DNA of 64,000 nucleotides from Micromonospora sp. NBRC 110009 (GCF_030518795.1 NZ_CP130427.1:2604001-2668000); one strand, 5' to 3'; counted from the stretch's first letter, positions 24,277 through 33,167 are shown. The notes: a model not told the origin generated them from the letters alone. A program made the numbers and translations.

Positions 24277-24432
24277 ATGCAGAAGTGGGAATACGCCACG
24301 GTCCCGCTGCTGGTCCACGCGACCAAGCAGATCCTCGACAACTGGGGCGAGGACGGCTGGGAACTGGTCTCCGTGGTTCCCGGCCCGAACCCGGAGCAGC
24401 TCGTCGCCTACCTCAAGCGTCCGAAGGCGTGA
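24277..24432 (+). CDS. DUF4177-family small protein (Rv3678A-like)
   Basis: The 51-residue protein MQKWEYATVPLLVHATKQIL continues to a GEDGWELVSVVPGPN core and ends in VAYLKRPKA. The WEY start and GxxGWELV core are the DUF4177 signature. No activity is known. It is conserved beside RidA in mycobacteria, which supports annotation despite its size. The RidA gene begins 5 nt downstream, so the two are co-translated. Confidence 0.85.
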   Translation: MQKWEYATVPLLVHATKQILDNWGEDGWELVSVVPGPNPEQLVAYLKRPKA

Positions 24433-24437
24433 CCGAC

Positions 24438-24899
24438 ATGGCGAACGGACCACACGCGAAGCTCGCCGAGCTCGGCCTGACCCTGCCCGAGGTGGTGCCG
24501 CCGGTGGCCAGCTACGTGCCGGCCGTGCAGTCGGGGCAGCACGTCTACGTCTCCGGTCAGCTGCCGATGGTCGAGGGCAAGCTGCTCGCCACCGGCAAGG
24601 TGGGCGCCGGCGTCTCCGTCGAGCAGGCGAAGGACCTGGCCCAGCGGTGCGGCCTGAACGCGCTCGCCGCGATCGACTCGCTGGTCGGCCTGGAGAACGT
24701 CGTCAAGATCGTGAAGCTGACCGGCTTCGTGGCCAGCGCGCCGGGCTTCACCGGCCAGCCGGGCGTGATCAACGGCGCCTCCGACCTCTTCGGCGCCGTC
24801 TTCGGTGAGGCCGGCCGGCACGCCCGCAGCGCGGTCGGCGTCGCCGAGCTCCCGCTCGACGCCCCGGTCGAGGTCGAGGTCATCGTCGAGGTCGCCTGA
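24438..24899 (+). CDS. RidA/YjgF-family protein
   Basis: The 153-residue protein is a RidA-type chorismate-mutase-fold subunit, expected to trimerise and hydrolyse reactive enamine/imine intermediates. Supporting segments are VYVSGQLPM near the N-terminus, the central CGLNALAAIDSLVGL, and a C-terminal ARSAVGVAELPLDAPVEVE. The catalytic-type Arg of RidA is represented in the ARSAVGV segment. It belongs to the longer YjgF branch (Rv3678c-like), in which deaminase activity is less certain. ATG 24438 is used; a GTG at 24429 overlapping the DUF4177 stop would add three residues. Confidence 0.87.
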   Translation: MANGPHAKLAELGLTLPEVVPPVASYVPAVQSGQHVYVSGQLPMVEGKLLATGKVGAGVSVEQAKDLAQRCGLNALAAIDSLVGLENVVKIVKLTGFVASAPGFTGQPGVINGASDLFGAVFGEAGRHARSAVGVAELPLDAPVEVEVIVEVA

Positions 24900-24916
24900 C
24901 GCTCCACTCACGCTCC

Positions 24917-24998
24917 TCCCCGCGATCTTGCGGATTCTGCCCGGGAAAATGCCGCGAACGGGCATGAATCAGGGGCCGAAACTGCAAGATCGCGGGGA
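24917..24998. repeat. Dispersed palindromic (REP-like) element
   Basis: An 82-bp unit has perfect 15-bp terminal inverted repeats (24917-24931 and 24984-24998, core GCGATCTTGC) and a less symmetrical interior. I recall GATCTTGC-ended palindromes as very frequent in Micromonospora and Salinispora genomes. It lies between ridA and the MBL gene and may also act as a terminator for ridA. Confidence 0.6.
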
Positions 24999-25014
24999 CT
25001 GGCGAGCGGGGTCG

Positions 25015-25020
25015 TACGAT
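25015..25020 (+). promoter_or_regulatory. -10 box (TACGAT) of the MBL-cyclase operon
   Basis: It ends 7 nt before ATG 25028, immediately after the palindromic repeat, and implies a leaderless transcript. Confidence 0.55.
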
Positions 25021-25027
25021 CGCTGCC

Positions 25028-25825
25028 ATGGGCGGGCATGTGACCGGGGCGGCAGGTGCGCTCGCGGACGAGCTGCCGGGTTGGGTGACGCTGCTGCGCG
25101 CCCCGAACCCGGGGCCGATGACGCTCGACGGCACCAACACCTGGGTGCTGCGCGCCCCCGGCGCGGAGCACGCGGTCGTCGTCGATCCGGGGCCGGCCGA
25201 TGACGCGCACCTGGCCGCGATCGCGGCGCACGCGCCGGTCGGGTTCGTCCTGATCACGCACGGGCACCCGGACCACACCGAAGGGGCACCGCGGCTGAGC
25301 GAGCTGCTCGGCGGCGCGCCCGTCCGCGCCTTCGACCCGGCGCACACCGTCGGCGGTGAGCCGCTGACCGGGGACGCCGCGCTGGACTCCGCCGGCCTGC
25401 GCATCCGGCTCGTCCCCACCCCCGGGCACACCGCCGACTCGGTCTGCTTCCTGGTCGGGCACGGCGACGAGCAGGTCGTCCTCACCGGCGACACCATCCT
25501 GGGCCGGGGCACCACCGTGGTCGCCCACCCGGACGGGCACCTCGGGAACTACCTCTCCAGCCTGGAGCTGCTCAGCACGTACCCGGGCATCCCGGCGCTG
25601 CCCGGGCATGGCCCGGCGCTGGCCGACTGCGCCGCGGCGGCCGAGTTCTACCTGGCCCACCGGCGGGCCCGGCTCGACCAGGTCCGCGCCGCGGTCGTCG
25701 CGGGCGCGACCACCGCGCCCGAGGTGGTCGCCAGGGTCTACGCCGACGTCGACCGGTCGCTCTGGTGGGCCGCCGAGTGGTCGGTCCGCGCCCAGCTCGA
25801 ATACCTCGGGGTGGAGCAGCCGTGA
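25028..25825 (+). CDS. MBL-fold metallohydrolase (LACTB2/Rv3677c-like)
   Basis: The 265-residue cytoplasmic enzyme has the metallo-beta-lactamase zinc motif HGHPDHTEG (about 78-86), then PTPGHTADSV, GDTILGRGTTVV and a C-terminal GHGP. The C-terminal helical domain ends in DRSLWWAAEWSVRAQLEYL. This is the LACTB2-like subfamily, whose members include RNA-acting nucleases and thioesterase-like enzymes, rather than a true beta-lactamase. It overlaps the cyclase gene by 4 nt (GTGA), so the two are coupled. Confidence 0.87.
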   Translation: MGGHVTGAAGALADELPGWVTLLRAPNPGPMTLDGTNTWVLRAPGAEHAVVVDPGPADDAHLAAIAAHAPVGFVLITHGHPDHTEGAPRLSELLGGAPVRAFDPAHTVGGEPLTGDAALDSAGLRIRLVPTPGHTADSVCFLVGHGDEQVVLTGDTILGRGTTVVAHPDGHLGNYLSSLELLSTYPGIPALPGHGPALADCAAAAEFYLAHRRARLDQVRAAVVAGATTAPEVVARVYADVDRSLWWAAEWSVRAQLEYLGVEQP

Positions 25826-28800
25826 CCTGCCCGGTGTGCGGAACCGTCGCGGTACCCGGCGCGCGGTTCTGCCACAACTGCGGGGCGGCGCTGCCGGCCG
25901 CCGCCACGCTGCCCGCCGCCGAACGGCGGGTGGTCACCGTGCTCTTCGGCGACCTCTCCGACTTCACCTCCTGGTCGGAGGACCTCGACCCGGAACGGGT
26001 CGGCGCGGTCACGGACCGGGTGCTCGCCGCCCTCGCCGGCGCGGTCAAGACCTTCGGCGGGCACGTCGACAAGCTCACCGGCGACGGGATCATGGCGGTC
26101 TTCGGCGCGCCCGTCGCGCACGAGGACGACGCCGAGCGGGCCGTCCGGGCCGCGCTCTCCATGCAGCGGGCCGTCCGCCGGGTGCTCGACGACGAGCGGG
26201 GCGGCGGCGCGCCGCTCGGCCTGCGGGTCGGGCTGAACACCGGGGACGTGATCGCCGGCATCCAGGCCGCCATCGAGTACACGGTCATCGGCGACACGGT
26301 GAACACCGCGGCCCGGCTCGCCGACGCGGCCGCCGTCGGCGCGGTCTACGCCGGCGCGCGCACCTCCGCCGCCACCCGGCACGTCGCCTCCTGGCGGGCG
26401 CTGCGCCCGCTGCGGCTCAAGGGCAAGCGGGAGCCGGTCGAGGCGTACGAGCTGCTGGGCCTCCTGGACGCGCCGGGCACCCGGTCCGGCCTGGGCGACG
26501 AGGCGCCCTTCGTGGGCCGGGAGACCGAGGTCGGCCGGGTCGCCGGCCGGCTCGCCGAGGTGATCGACCGGGGCGAGCCCCGGGTGCTGCTGATGACCGC
26601 CGAGGCGGGGATCGGCAAGTCCCGGTTCGCCGCCGAGGTGGAACGCCTGGCCGCCGGCTACGACGTCGGCGCCGGCCGGTACGCCGCGCACACCGGGGCC
26701 CGGGTGCTCTCCGTCCGCTGCGCCGCGTTCGGTGAGCGGCGCCGGCTCGCCCCCCTCGCCGACCTGGTCCGGGCCGCCGTCGGCCTGCCCAACGACGCGG
26801 CCACCGCGCTCACCCGGCCGGCCGTCGAGGAGCGGCTGCGCCGGCTGGGCCAGCGGCTCAGCCGCCTCCCCGGCGACCTGCCCCCGCTCGCTGCCGACCA
26901 GCTCCTGGCCCTGCTCGGGTACGCCGAACTCCCCGCCGCCACCGAGAACGGCGAGTGGAACGCGGCCTCCCCGCCGCCGGACGCCGAGGCGGTGCCGAAC
27001 GCGGTCGCCGGGCTGCTCAGCGCGCTCGCCGTCGAGGCGCCGCTGATGATCGTCGTGGACGACCTGCACGACGCCACGGCCGAGACCATCAAGGCGCTCG
27101 CGTTGACCCTCAACCGACTCAGTGGACCGGTGCTGGTGCTGCTGCTCGGCCGGCCCGAGCTGGTGCGTACCGCCGGCGCGCTGACCCGGGTCGCGGACGC
27201 CGAGGTGCACGCGCTGCCCCCGCTGCGCGGTGCCGACGCGTCCCGCCTGCTCACCAGCTATCTGGGCGGCGGCAAGCTGGGGCCGGCCGACGCGGACCGG
27301 CTGCTCGCCACCGCGCAGGGCAACCCGTTCTACCTGGCCGAGCTGGTCACCCTGCTGATGGAGCGGGGCGCGCTCACCGCGGGCCCGGACCGGGACGCGC
27401 CCGGCGGCTGGCGGCTGGCGCCCGGCTCGCTCGGCAGCCGGCTGCTCTCCCGGGACCTGGCCGCCGTGCTCGCGGCGCGGATCGACGCGCTGCCGGCGGA
27501 CGCCCGCTCGGTGCTGCGCGACGCCGCCGTGGTCGGCGACACCGTGCCCGCGGGCACCCTGGAGGCGCTCCGCGAGCAGCGTGCCGGGCGGGACGGCCGG
27601 CCGGCGGCGGTGGTCGCGGTGGAGCTGGACCGGGCCGTGGAGGAGCTGCTGCAACGCCGCATGCTGCACCGCACCCGCACCGGGTACGCGTTCGCCACCC
27701 CGCTGATGCGGGAGGCCGCGTACGCCGGGGTGAGCAAGGCCGAGCTGGCCGAGCGGCACGCCGCGTTGGCCCGGTGGGCCGCCCCGGAGAGCGCCGACCT
27801 GTCCGCCACCCTGCCCGGCGGGTTCACCGAGGCCGCCCGGGACGACTTCGTCGCCCAGCACGTCGAGCGGGCCGCGGCGCTCGCCGACGCGGTCAAGCTC
27901 CGCCCCGACGCGCCGGCCCGCGCGGTGGCCCCGCTGGGCGTGGCCGCGCTCGGCCGGGCCGCCCGCCGCGCGCTGCGCTCCGGGGAGCCGGCCCTGGCCG
28001 TCGAGTACGCCGAACGCGCCGCCGAGCTGGCCCGCGACGGCGTGCCGCTGGCCGACCGGGTGGTGCACGCCCGGGCGCTGCTCCAGGTCGGCCGCCCGCA
28101 CGACGCGCTCGCCTTCGCCGAGAAGATCGCCGCCAACGCCGGGGACGGGGCCGCCATCCGGGCCAGCGCCCTGCTGCTCGCCGGGCAGGCCCACCAGACC
28201 CTCGGCGACGCCGCCCGGGCGGAGCGCTGCTGGCAGGAGGCGTTGCAGGTGGCCACGGCGGCCGAGCTGCCCACCGTGCGCGCCTCGGCCATGCGCCGGC
28301 TCGGCATGGCCGACTTCATCGCCGGCCGGTTGGGTCAGGCGAGCAGCCGCCTCGCCGCCTCCTACCAGGTCAGCCTCTCCGCGAAGGACCCGCGCGGGCA
28401 GGCCTGGTCGTTGCAGAACCTGGCCTGGGTGACCACCACCCGGGGCGACTTCGCCGGCACCAACGCGGTGCTCGGGCGGGCGGCCCGGCTCTTCGCCGAG
28501 CTGAAGGACCCGTACGGGCGGGCCTGGCTGCGGGGCACCACCGCGTTCGCCCGGTTGCTCGCCGGCCGGCTCCGGGAGGCCTGCCGGATGGCGCAGGTGT
28601 TCCTGCCGTTCGGCGAGCGGGTCGGCGAGGCGTGGGCGGTCGGCACGCTCCGCGCGGTCGAGGCGTACGCCACCGCCGAGCTGGGCGAGCTGGCCGAGGC
28701 GGACCGCGGGGCGCGTCGGGCGTACCGGGAGTTCGCCGAGGTCGGCGACGACTGGGGGCAGGGCTTCGCGCTGGTCGTCCGCGGGGTGGTGGCGCGCGGG

Positions 28801-29403
28801 TTGGGCGAGCCGGAGCACGCCGCCGACCTGCTCACCGACGCCCTCGCGTACGCCGACCGCACCTCGCACCCGCTGCTCACCGGGATGGCCGGGACGATGC
28901 GCGGCTTCGTGGCGCTGGACATGGGCGACGCCGAGACGGCCGAGCGGGAAGCCCGGTCGGTGCTGACCACCGTGGAGCCGCACAATCCGCAGGCTCCCGC
29001 CCAGGTGGCGCCCCGGGTGCTGCTGGCCATGGCCCGGCTCGCCGCCGGCGATTCGGCGACTGCGGTGGGGCTGCTCGCCCCGGTGGCCACCGCCGCCGCC
29101 AACAGCCCGTCCCTGCTCTTCTCCCGCCGCCAGACCATGGCCCGGTACGCTTCCGCGCTGCTCGCGCACGGCCAGCGCGAGCAGGCGCTCGACTGGGCGC
29201 AGCGGGCGGTGGCCGCGCCGGCCGAGGACGTCCGCAGCCAGGTCATCGCGGCCTGCGTGCTGGCCGAGACGCTGGACGCCTGCGGCCGCCGCGGCGAGGC
29301 GCTGGCCAACGCGGAGGAGGCGGTCCGGCTGGCGTACGCCACCGAGCAGCGCAGCGAGCGGGCCGTCGCCGAGGCCCTGCGCGACCGCCTCGCCGGGTCC
29401 TGA
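25822..29403 (+). CDS. Zinc-ribbon class III adenylyl cyclase fused to AAA ATPase and TPR-like regulator
   Basis: The 1193-residue multidomain protein begins with a zinc ribbon (Cys 3, 6, 17, 20). A class III cyclase domain spans about 35-190. Metal Asp44 and Asp88, Lys84, Thr154, Asn161 and Arg165 are all in place, the Lys/Thr pair pointing to ATP rather than GTP as substrate. An FVGRE-initiated STAND/AAA module follows, with Walker A AEAGIGKS (260-267) and Walker B IVVDDLHD. The C-terminal half is helical, TPR-like repeats rich in Ala/Leu/Arg, for ligand or partner sensing. It is probably cytosolic and makes cAMP under control of the ATPase part. It overlaps the MBL gene by 4 nt and lies about 15 kb from crp. 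Confidence 0.9.
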   Translation: MTCPVCGTVAVPGARFCHNCGAALPAAATLPAAERRVVTVLFGDLSDFTSWSEDLDPERVGAVTDRVLAALAGAVKTFGGHVDKLTGDGIMAVFGAPVAHEDDAERAVRAALSMQRAVRRVLDDERGGGAPLGLRVGLNTGDVIAGIQAAIEYTVIGDTVNTAARLADAAAVGAVYAGARTSAATRHVASWRALRPLRLKGKREPVEAYELLGLLDAPGTRSGLGDEAPFVGRETEVGRVAGRLAEVIDRGEPRVLLMTAEAGIGKSRFAAEVERLAAGYDVGAGRYAAHTGARVLSVRCAAFGERRRLAPLADLVRAAVGLPNDAATALTRPAVEERLRRLGQRLSRLPGDLPPLAADQLLALLGYAELPAATENGEWNAASPPPDAEAVPNAVAGLLSALAVEAPLMIVVDDLHDATAETIKALALTLNRLSGPVLVLLLGRPELVRTAGALTRVADAEVHALPPLRGADASRLLTSYLGGGKLGPADADRLLATAQGNPFYLAELVTLLMERGALTAGPDRDAPGGWRLAPGSLGSRLLSRDLAAVLAARIDALPADARSVLRDAAVVGDTVPAGTLEALREQRAGRDGRPAAVVAVELDRAVEELLQRRMLHRTRTGYAFATPLMREAAYAGVSKAELAERHAALARWAAPESADLSATLPGGFTEAARDDFVAQHVERAAALADAVKLRPDAPARAVAPLGVAALGRAARRALRSGEPALAVEYAERAAELARDGVPLADRVVHARALLQVGRPHDALAFAEKIAANAGDGAAIRASALLLAGQAHQTLGDAARAERCWQEALQVATAAELPTVRASAMRRLGMADFIAGRLGQASSRLAASYQVSLSAKDPRGQAWSLQNLAWVTTTRGDFAGTNAVLGRAARLFAELKDPYGRAWLRGTTAFARLLAGRLREACRMAQVFLPFGERVGEAWAVGTLRAVEAYATAELGELAEADRGARRAYREFAEVGDDWGQGFALVVRGVVARGLGEPEHAADLLTDALAYADRTSHPLLTGMAGTMRGFVALDMGDAETAEREARSVLTTVEPHNPQAPAQVAPRVLLAMARLAAGDSATAVGLLAPVATAAANSPSLLFSRRQTMARYASALLAHGQREQALDWAQRAVAAPAEDVRSQVIAACVLAETLDACGRRGEALANAEEAVRLAYATEQRSERAVAEALRDRLAGS

Positions 29404-29532
29404 CCCCCGCGCGCCGCCATCAATGGGAGCGCGACAGGTATGGCGGTTCCGGGGATGTGCCTGTCGGTGCCGCCGGTTAGCGTGTGGGGTCGAGGGGGAC
29501 CGTTCACGTCGGCGGGTTGAGGGGGAGGACGG

Positions 29533-30003
29533 ATGAGGCTGCCGCGCACCGGCGCCGGCTGGACGACTGCGGTCTTCGGGGCCCTGGCGGTGCTGCTGGG
29601 GGCGCTCGGGCTGGTCTGGCCGGAGGCGCAGCTGCGCATGCTCGGCTTCCAGGTGCCGGCCGAGCGAGCCCCCGGTGACTACACCGGGACGTTCCTCACC
29701 GCGTCCTCGATGGCCTCCTTCAACATGGGGGTCTACTACCTGCTCGCCGCCGCCACCGAGTGGCGGCCGTTCTACCGCTTCACCGTCTGGTTCCGGCTGG
29801 TCACGTTCACCGTCTTCAGCATCGCGGTGCTCTCCCACGTGGCCCCGGGCCGGTTCTTCGCCGTGGCCGCCTGGGAGGGGCTGGGTGCGGTGGCGACGGC
29901 CGTCGGCCTGTGGTGGGACGCCCGCCGGGCGGGCATCCCGGGGGCGGCCGGGGACGCGGCCGCCGGCTCCGGGCCTTTGCCGGCGACCGACGCGGTGCGC
30001 TGA
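29533..30003 (+). CDS. Four-helix membrane protein, unknown function
   Basis: The 156-residue protein has four hydrophobic segments (about 10-30, 50-72, 85-102, 106-126). A periplasmic loop carries LGFQVPAERAPGDYTGTFLT, and the C-terminal tail is Ala/Gly-rich. I do not recognise a family with certainty; its shape resembles small DoxX/DUF4345-type membrane proteins. ATG 29533 follows GGGGAGGA. It sits between the cyclase and kinase genes and may be transcribed with neither, since the kinase has its own promoter. Confidence 0.7.
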   Translation: MRLPRTGAGWTTAVFGALAVLLGALGLVWPEAQLRMLGFQVPAERAPGDYTGTFLTASSMASFNMGVYYLLAAATEWRPFYRFTVWFRLVTFTVFSIAVLSHVAPGRFFAVAAWEGLGAVATAVGLWWDARRAGIPGAAGDAAAGSGPLPATDAVR

Positions 30004-30021
30004 GCGGCCCGGACCGTTGGG

Positions 30022-30027
30022 TATTTT
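30022..30027 (+). promoter_or_regulatory. -10 box (TATTTT) of the Ser/Thr kinase gene
   Basis: TATTTT ends 6 nt before GTG 30034 with no ribosome-binding site. It is the most AT-rich -10 in the window and should be strong. Confidence 0.55.
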
Positions 30028-30033
30028 CGAGCC

Positions 30034-31566
30034 GTGACCGAGACCCCGCCCGGCGCCCTCCGGCTGCCCATCGTGCCCGGTCTGACCGATCTGCAGGTGT
30101 TCGCCCGGGGTGGCTACGCCACCGTCTACCGGGCCACCCAGATCTCCGTGGGGCGTGAGGTCGCGGTCAAGGTGGAGAACCGCACCCTGGACAGCGAACG
30201 CGACCAGGCCCGGTTCCTGCGCGAGGCGCGGGCCGCCGGGAAGATGTCCTCCCACCCGCACGTGGTCGACCTCTTCGACGTGGGGGTCACGGTCGACCAG
30301 CACCCCTACCTGATCATGGAACTCTGCGACGGGTCCTACGCGGAGCGGATGCGCACCTCCCCGCTGGGCCCGCTGGAGGCCCGTGACCTGGGCGTCAAGA
30401 TCGCCGACGCCCTCGCCCACTCGCACGCGGCCGGGGTGCTGCACCGGGACGTCAAGCCGGCCAACATCCTCTACTCGCACTTCAACCCGGCGGTGCTGGC
30501 CGACTTCGGGCTGGCCGTGCTGGCCGAGGTGCGCGACGCCTCGGTCACCCTGGAGGTGCTCACCCCGGCGTACGCGCCGCCGGAGATGTTCAGCCACAGC
30601 CCGCCATCGCCGGCCGTCGACGTGTACGCGCTCTGCGCCACCCTCTACGCGGTGATGCACGGCCGGCCGCCGCGCTGGCAGTCCGAGCGCAACCCCAGCC
30701 TGGTCACCGTGCTGGAGATGTTCCAACAGCCGATCCCCGGCCTGCCGGGCGTGCCGGAGGAGCTGCTCGACGTGCTGCGGCTCGGCATGTCCAACGACCC
30801 GGCCGGGCGACCGTCCGCCGTGGAACTGCGCGGGATGCTCGCCGCGCTCCCGCTGGACCCGAACGCGCCGGTCAGCGGCGCCCCGATCTCCGGTGCCCCG
30901 ATCAGTGGCGGCGCCACCGGCGGCACCACCACCGGCGGGTCGTACGGCCTGGGCCGGACGGGGCAGCCGAGCCCGCGCCCGCCCGCGGAGGACGACCACC
31001 CGACCGTGCCGGCGTCCGGCCGGCGCTGGCGGCGCCGCTGGTTCCTCGGCGGCGCGGGCGTGGTCGCGTTGGCCGCCTCGGCCGGCGCGGGAGCGTGGCT
31101 GGCCGGCGGCGCGCCGGCCGCGGTCTCGCCGACGTCGGTGGCCAGCGGGGTGGTCCAGCCGGCCGGCGCCACCGTGCTGCCGGGCTGCGCGACCGGCGAC
31201 GTCCACCTGCCGACCGGTGCCCGCTGCGCACCGGAGCTGGAGTGCTACGGGCCGGTGCGGCTGCGCCGGGACCGGGCGGAGGCGGCCCGGGTGCCGTGCG
31301 ACGGCCGGCACACCTGGGAGAGCTACGCCGAGGGCGTCCTGCCGGCGGCGCTGGTCGGGGCGGGGCACGAGGCGGTCGTCGCGGACCCCGCCGTCCAGCA
31401 GGTCTGCAACCTCAGCACGTTCCGCCTCGCCAGCGGCATCCGGCAGGCAACCGGCTGGAATCTGGAGGTGCTGCCCCCCGCCGACCAGGGCGCCGACCGC
31501 ACCTACCGCTGCCTGGCCGGACGGGGCGTCGACGCGCTCGCCGTGCCGACCCTCACCGGTCGCTGA
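30034..31566 (+). CDS. Membrane-anchored Ser/Thr protein kinase
   Basis: The 510-residue protein has a Hanks-type kinase domain (about 15-275), with Lys46 in VAVKVE, HRDVKPANIL (137-146) and DFG at 157-159. The Gly-rich loop is degenerate: FARGGYATVYRA has Ala at the first and third Gly positions. A Pro/Gly linker with APISG repeats and a basic RRWRRRW precede one membrane helix (about 335-357). The exodomain of about 150 residues contains several Cys (GCATGD, CAPELECYG, CDGRHTWESY, CNLSTF), reminiscent of septum-formation-like domains. It probably senses an external cue. No phosphatase gene is linked. Confidence 0.87.
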   Translation: MTETPPGALRLPIVPGLTDLQVFARGGYATVYRATQISVGREVAVKVENRTLDSERDQARFLREARAAGKMSSHPHVVDLFDVGVTVDQHPYLIMELCDGSYAERMRTSPLGPLEARDLGVKIADALAHSHAAGVLHRDVKPANILYSHFNPAVLADFGLAVLAEVRDASVTLEVLTPAYAPPEMFSHSPPSPAVDVYALCATLYAVMHGRPPRWQSERNPSLVTVLEMFQQPIPGLPGVPEELLDVLRLGMSNDPAGRPSAVELRGMLAALPLDPNAPVSGAPISGAPISGGATGGTTTGGSYGLGRTGQPSPRPPAEDDHPTVPASGRRWRRRWFLGGAGVVALAASAGAGAWLAGGAPAAVSPTSVASGVVQPAGATVLPGCATGDVHLPTGARCAPELECYGPVRLRRDRAEAARVPCDGRHTWESYAEGVLPAALVGAGHEAVVADPAVQQVCNLSTFRLASGIRQATGWNLEVLPPADQGADRTYRCLAGRGVDALAVPTLTGR

Positions 31567-31933
31567 GGCCGTTCACCGCCCGCTGCTCCCGGACGTCCCG
31601 GGGATCCAGCGCCTCCAGGGTGTCGGCGTCGACGCCGTACTCGGCCGCCGTCCGTAGCTCCCGGATCGTCCGCGGATCGAGGGCCTCGAGGGTGTCGGCG
31701 TCCCCGCCCAAGGTGCCGGGTGCGGTCCACTCCTCGACCGGGGCGCCGCCGCCCTGCCGGAGGGCGCTCACCGCCACCCCGGCGATCATTCCGAGCAGGA
31801 TGCAGAGCAGCGCCAGGGCCACCGACAGGATGCCCGGAGGGTGCCACACCAACAGCGTCACCAGCGCCGCCACCGCCGCCAGCGACGCGGCGGCGGCCTT
31901 CACCCGCGCATCGGGCTTCGGGAACGAGCTCAC
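31553..31933 (-). CDS. Small membrane protein with duplicated DADTLEALDP motif
   Basis: The 126-residue protein has two adjacent hydrophobic segments (about 12-55) and a cytoplasmic acidic tail with the segment DADTLEALDPR twice, 24 residues apart (about 79 and 103). The second motif ends DVREQRAVNGL. No family is recognised. GTG 31933 is preferred over ATG 31960 because the latter adds an atypical leader. Its 3' end overlaps the kinase gene by 14 nt in convergent orientation. Confidence 0.65.
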   Translation of the reverse strand: MSSFPKPDARVKAAAASLAAVAALVTLLVWHPPGILSVALALLCILLGMIAGVAVSALRQGGGAPVEEWTAPGTLGGDADTLEALDPRTIRELRTAAEYGVDADTLEALDPRDVREQRAVNGLSDR

Positions 31934-32003
31934 CCGACAAGCATCGCCCAGGCCGTCCACCTGTCAACCACCGATCCGGGCGGGTTGTCGTCCGGCCGCC
32001 CGG

Positions 32004-33167
32004 TCAGTACGACTTGTCCTGGCCGAGGACGTGCTGGGCGACGAAGTTGAGGATCATCTCGCGGCTCACCGGGGCGATCCGGCCGGCCCGGACCGCGCCG
32101 AGCAGGGTGGCCACCCCGTACTCGGTGGTCATTCCGGCGCCGCCGAGGGCCTGCACGGCGGTGTCCACGGCGAGCGCCGCGGCCTCGCCGGCCGCGTACT
32201 TGGCCATGTTGCCGGCGACGCCGGCCTCCAGGTCGCGGCCCGCGTCGTAGAGGGCGGCCGCCTTGTGGATCATCAGCCGGGCCAGCTCCACCTGCACGGC
32301 GGCGTGCGCGAGCGGGTGCGCGACGCCCTGGTGGGAACCGATGCTCCGGCCGCCCCACACCTTGCGGGCGGCGGTGTACCCGCTGGCCCGCTCGATGGCG
32401 TACCGGCCGGTGCCGGCGCCCATCGCGGCGACCGTGATCCGCTCCGGGTTGAGCCCGGAGAAGAGCGCCGGCAGCCCGGCGTCCAGGGACTCGCCGACCA
32501 GCGCGTCGGCCGGCAGCCGCACGTCGTCGAGGTAGAGCAGGAACTGGTTCTCCGGGGAGAGGATCTCCATGTCCAGCTTGGTGCGCTCCAGCCCGGGGGC
32601 GTCGGTCGGCACGATGAACAGCGCGGGCTTCAGCTTGCCGGTGGCCGAGTCCTCGGTACGGGCCACGACGAGGACGTGCTGCGCCTCGTCGACCCCCGAG
32701 ATGTAGCACTTGCGGCCGAAGAGCAGCCAGTCCGCGCCGTCCCGGCGGGCCACGGTGCCGAGCCGGTGGAAGTTCGAGCCGGCGTCCGGCTCGGTGATCG
32801 CGAAGACGATCTTCCGGGAGCCGTCGGCCAGCCCGGGCAGGTGGCGCTTGCGCTGCTCGTCCGTGCCGTGCTTGTTGATCACCGTGGCGGCGATGGCGGG
32901 GGAGACCACGAGCAGCAGCAGCGGGCAGCCGGCGGCGGCCAGCTCCTCGCAGACGATGGCCAGTTCGGTGATCCCGCCGCCCCCGCCGCCGTACTCGGTC
33001 GGGATGTTGACGCCGAGGTAGCCGAGCCGGCCGGCCTCGTGCCACAGCTCGGTGGTGTGCTCGCCGGCCCTGGCCTTCGCCACGAAGTAGGCGTGGCCGT
33101 ACTTCCGGCCCAGCGCCCGGACGGCGTCGCGGAGCTGGTCCTGCTCGGGGGTGAGGTCGAAGTTCAT
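32004..33167 (-). CDS. Acyl-CoA dehydrogenase
   Basis: The 387-residue flavoenzyme shows the family landmarks: FAITEPDAGSNFHRLGTVA (FAD/substrate loop, about 118-136), the middle beta-domain with KPALFIVPTDAPGLE, and the C-terminal helical domain with IGSHQGVAHPLAHAAV and AVQALGGAGMTTEYGVATLL. It would oxidise an acyl-CoA at C2-C3, feeding electrons to ETF. It is the last gene of the carboxylase operon and overlaps the preceding gene by 4 nt (ATGA) with AGGAGG upstream. It is a second, distinct dehydrogenase from that at 36758-37897, so two steps or two substrates are likely. Confidence 0.9.
   Translation of the reverse strand: MNFDLTPEQDQLRDAVRALGRKYGHAYFVAKARAGEHTTELWHEAGRLGYLGVNIPTEYGGGGGGITELAIVCEELAAAGCPLLLLVVSPAIAATVINKHGTDEQRKRHLPGLADGSRKIVFAITEPDAGSNFHRLGTVARRDGADWLLFGRKCYISGVDEAQHVLVVARTEDSATGKLKPALFIVPTDAPGLERTKLDMEILSPENQFLLYLDDVRLPADALVGESLDAGLPALFSGLNPERITVAAMGAGTGRYAIERASGYTAARKVWGGRSIGSHQGVAHPLAHAAVQVELARLMIHKAAALYDAGRDLEAGVAGNMAKYAAGEAAALAVDTAVQALGGAGMTTEYGVATLLGAVRAGRIAPVSREMILNFVAQHVLGQDKSY

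Noticed and set aside
24917..24998. Riboswitch or structured RNA before the MBL gene
   Set aside because: The promoter lies downstream of the palindrome, so it would not be in the MBL transcript; the terminal inverted repeats fit a dispersed DNA element better.
25028..25825. Beta-lactamase
   Set aside because: It has the MBL zinc motif but the C-terminal domain and synteny are those of LACTB2-like hydrolases, with no signal peptide.
25738..31368. A very long open frame on the minus strand opposite the cyclase and kinase genes
   Set aside because: Its translation is Arg/Gly/Pro/His-rich with no domain, and it is the antisense of genes with clear motifs; such frames are normal in high-GC DNA.
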